Of a stretch of 14,513 nucleotides of DNA, positions 14,314 through 14,513 are shown piece after piece. The translations under genes and the position numbers were made by a program. The stretch comes from an uncultured Actinomycetes bacterium (GTDB lineage: Bacteria > Actinomycetota > Acidimicrobiia > Acidimicrobiales > Acidimicrobilacustridaceae): assembly GCA_945957335.1 (NCBI GenBank), contig CAMFLJ010000065.1:1-14513 (forward strand), read 5' to 3'. The number at the start of each line of letters is the position of its first letter. Positions within the stretch are counted from its first letter, which is position 1. The notes under the pieces are model-generated. The model saw only the letters and a program-made list of their open reading frames with translations, ran no database searches and was not told where the DNA came from.

Positions 14314-14513
14314 TCAGGCCTCCGCCCGCCGTCCGCGCACCATCAGCGCCAGGACGGCCCCTCCGCCGAGCAGGAAGGCGGCGAACCAGGCGAGGAGGCC
14401 CACGTCGGTGCCGGTGTAGGGCAGCTGGCCGCTCGGGGCCGTCGACGAGGCGGCCTCGACCTCGGTCGCGGGATCGGCCCCGGCCGATCCACCGCCTCCG
14501 GTGACGGTGGTCG
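14314..14513 (-). CDS. C-terminus of a cell-wall-anchored surface protein with LPYTG sortase signal
   Basis: The last 65 codons of a minus-strand gene are present; its start lies beyond the right edge. A Gly/Ser/Ala/Thr-rich, low-complexity spacer (residues 1-29 of the fragment) leads to LPYTG at 30-34, a class LPxTG sortase motif. Next comes a hydrophobic helix (~38-57, GLLAWFAAFLLGGGAVLALM), and the basic tail VRGRRAEA ends at the TGA (14314-14316). That order of sorting signal, membrane helix and positive tail is diagnostic for covalent attachment to peptidoglycan by sortase between Thr33 and Gly34. What the rest of the protein does cannot be told from here. It converges with the flippase, with 37 bp between stops. 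Confidence 0.8.
   Translation of the reverse strand, partial: TTVTGGGGSAGADPATEVEAASSTAPSGQLPYTGTDVGLLAWFAAFLLGGGAVLALMVRGRRAEA

Noticed and set aside
1..14513. CRISPR array, tRNA or rRNA gene, transposase
   Set aside because: No regularly spaced repeats, no clover-leaf or rRNA signature, and no transposase-like frame or terminal repeats were seen.

Overview
The window is about 70% G+C by eye. It is dense with genes, makes heavy use of GTG starts, has 4-base ATGA/GTGA gene overlaps, and has GC-rich hairpins in place of U-tract terminators. This fits a high-GC actinobacterium. The gene mix (thiolase with a DUF35 partner, a type I Baeyer-Villiger monooxygenase, PhoD, DagK, PAP2, YihY) would suit an Acidimicrobiia-type lineage, but that placement is inference. 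I saw no rRNA, tRNA, CRISPR array or complete insertion sequence.

Layout: (1) 1-222 is the 3' end of an unidentified + strand gene that closes in a hairpin. (2) 255-4348 is on the minus strand: a zinc-ribbon/OB-fold DUF35 protein and a thiolase form a tight pair, followed by a large fusion of a membrane acyltransferase-3 domain to an exported serine hydrolase. (3) 4462-7715, also minus, reads PAP2 phosphatase, then a PhoD-like phosphoesterase with a C-terminal membrane tail and no signal peptide, then a cysteine-rich DUF3109-like protein. (4) 7836-10584 on the plus strand is a translationally coupled trio: a second PAP2 phosphatase, a DagK-type lipid kinase and a YihY-type membrane protein. 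Regions 3 and 4 diverge from a 120-bp intergenic region flanked by the two PAP2 genes, so the centre of the window is a two-way cluster for phosphoesters and phospholipids.

(5) 10594-10643 is a large hairpin between convergent genes. (6) 10654-12516 on the minus strand is a type I Baeyer-Villiger monooxygenase. All its fingerprints are intact, but it lacks its extreme N-terminus and has no stop codon of its own. (7) At about 12505-12540 it abuts, head to head, the C-terminal fragment of an aminoglycoside-phosphotransferase-fold gene that has lost its N-terminal half. Two divergent genes that both lack their 5' ends at one point indicate a deletion or rearrangement breakpoint, or an assembly misjoin. 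(8) The phosphotransferase fragment overlaps a Wzx-like polysaccharide flippase (to 14276). (9) 14314-14513 on the minus strand is the C-terminus of a surface protein with an LPYTG sortase signal. The right-hand 2 kb therefore looks like a cell-surface polysaccharide/cell-wall locus joined to a different neighbourhood.

No complete new system is evident. The best leads are the acyltransferase-hydrolase fusion, the double-truncation junction at about 12.5 kb, and the divergent PAP2/DagK/PhoD cluster.
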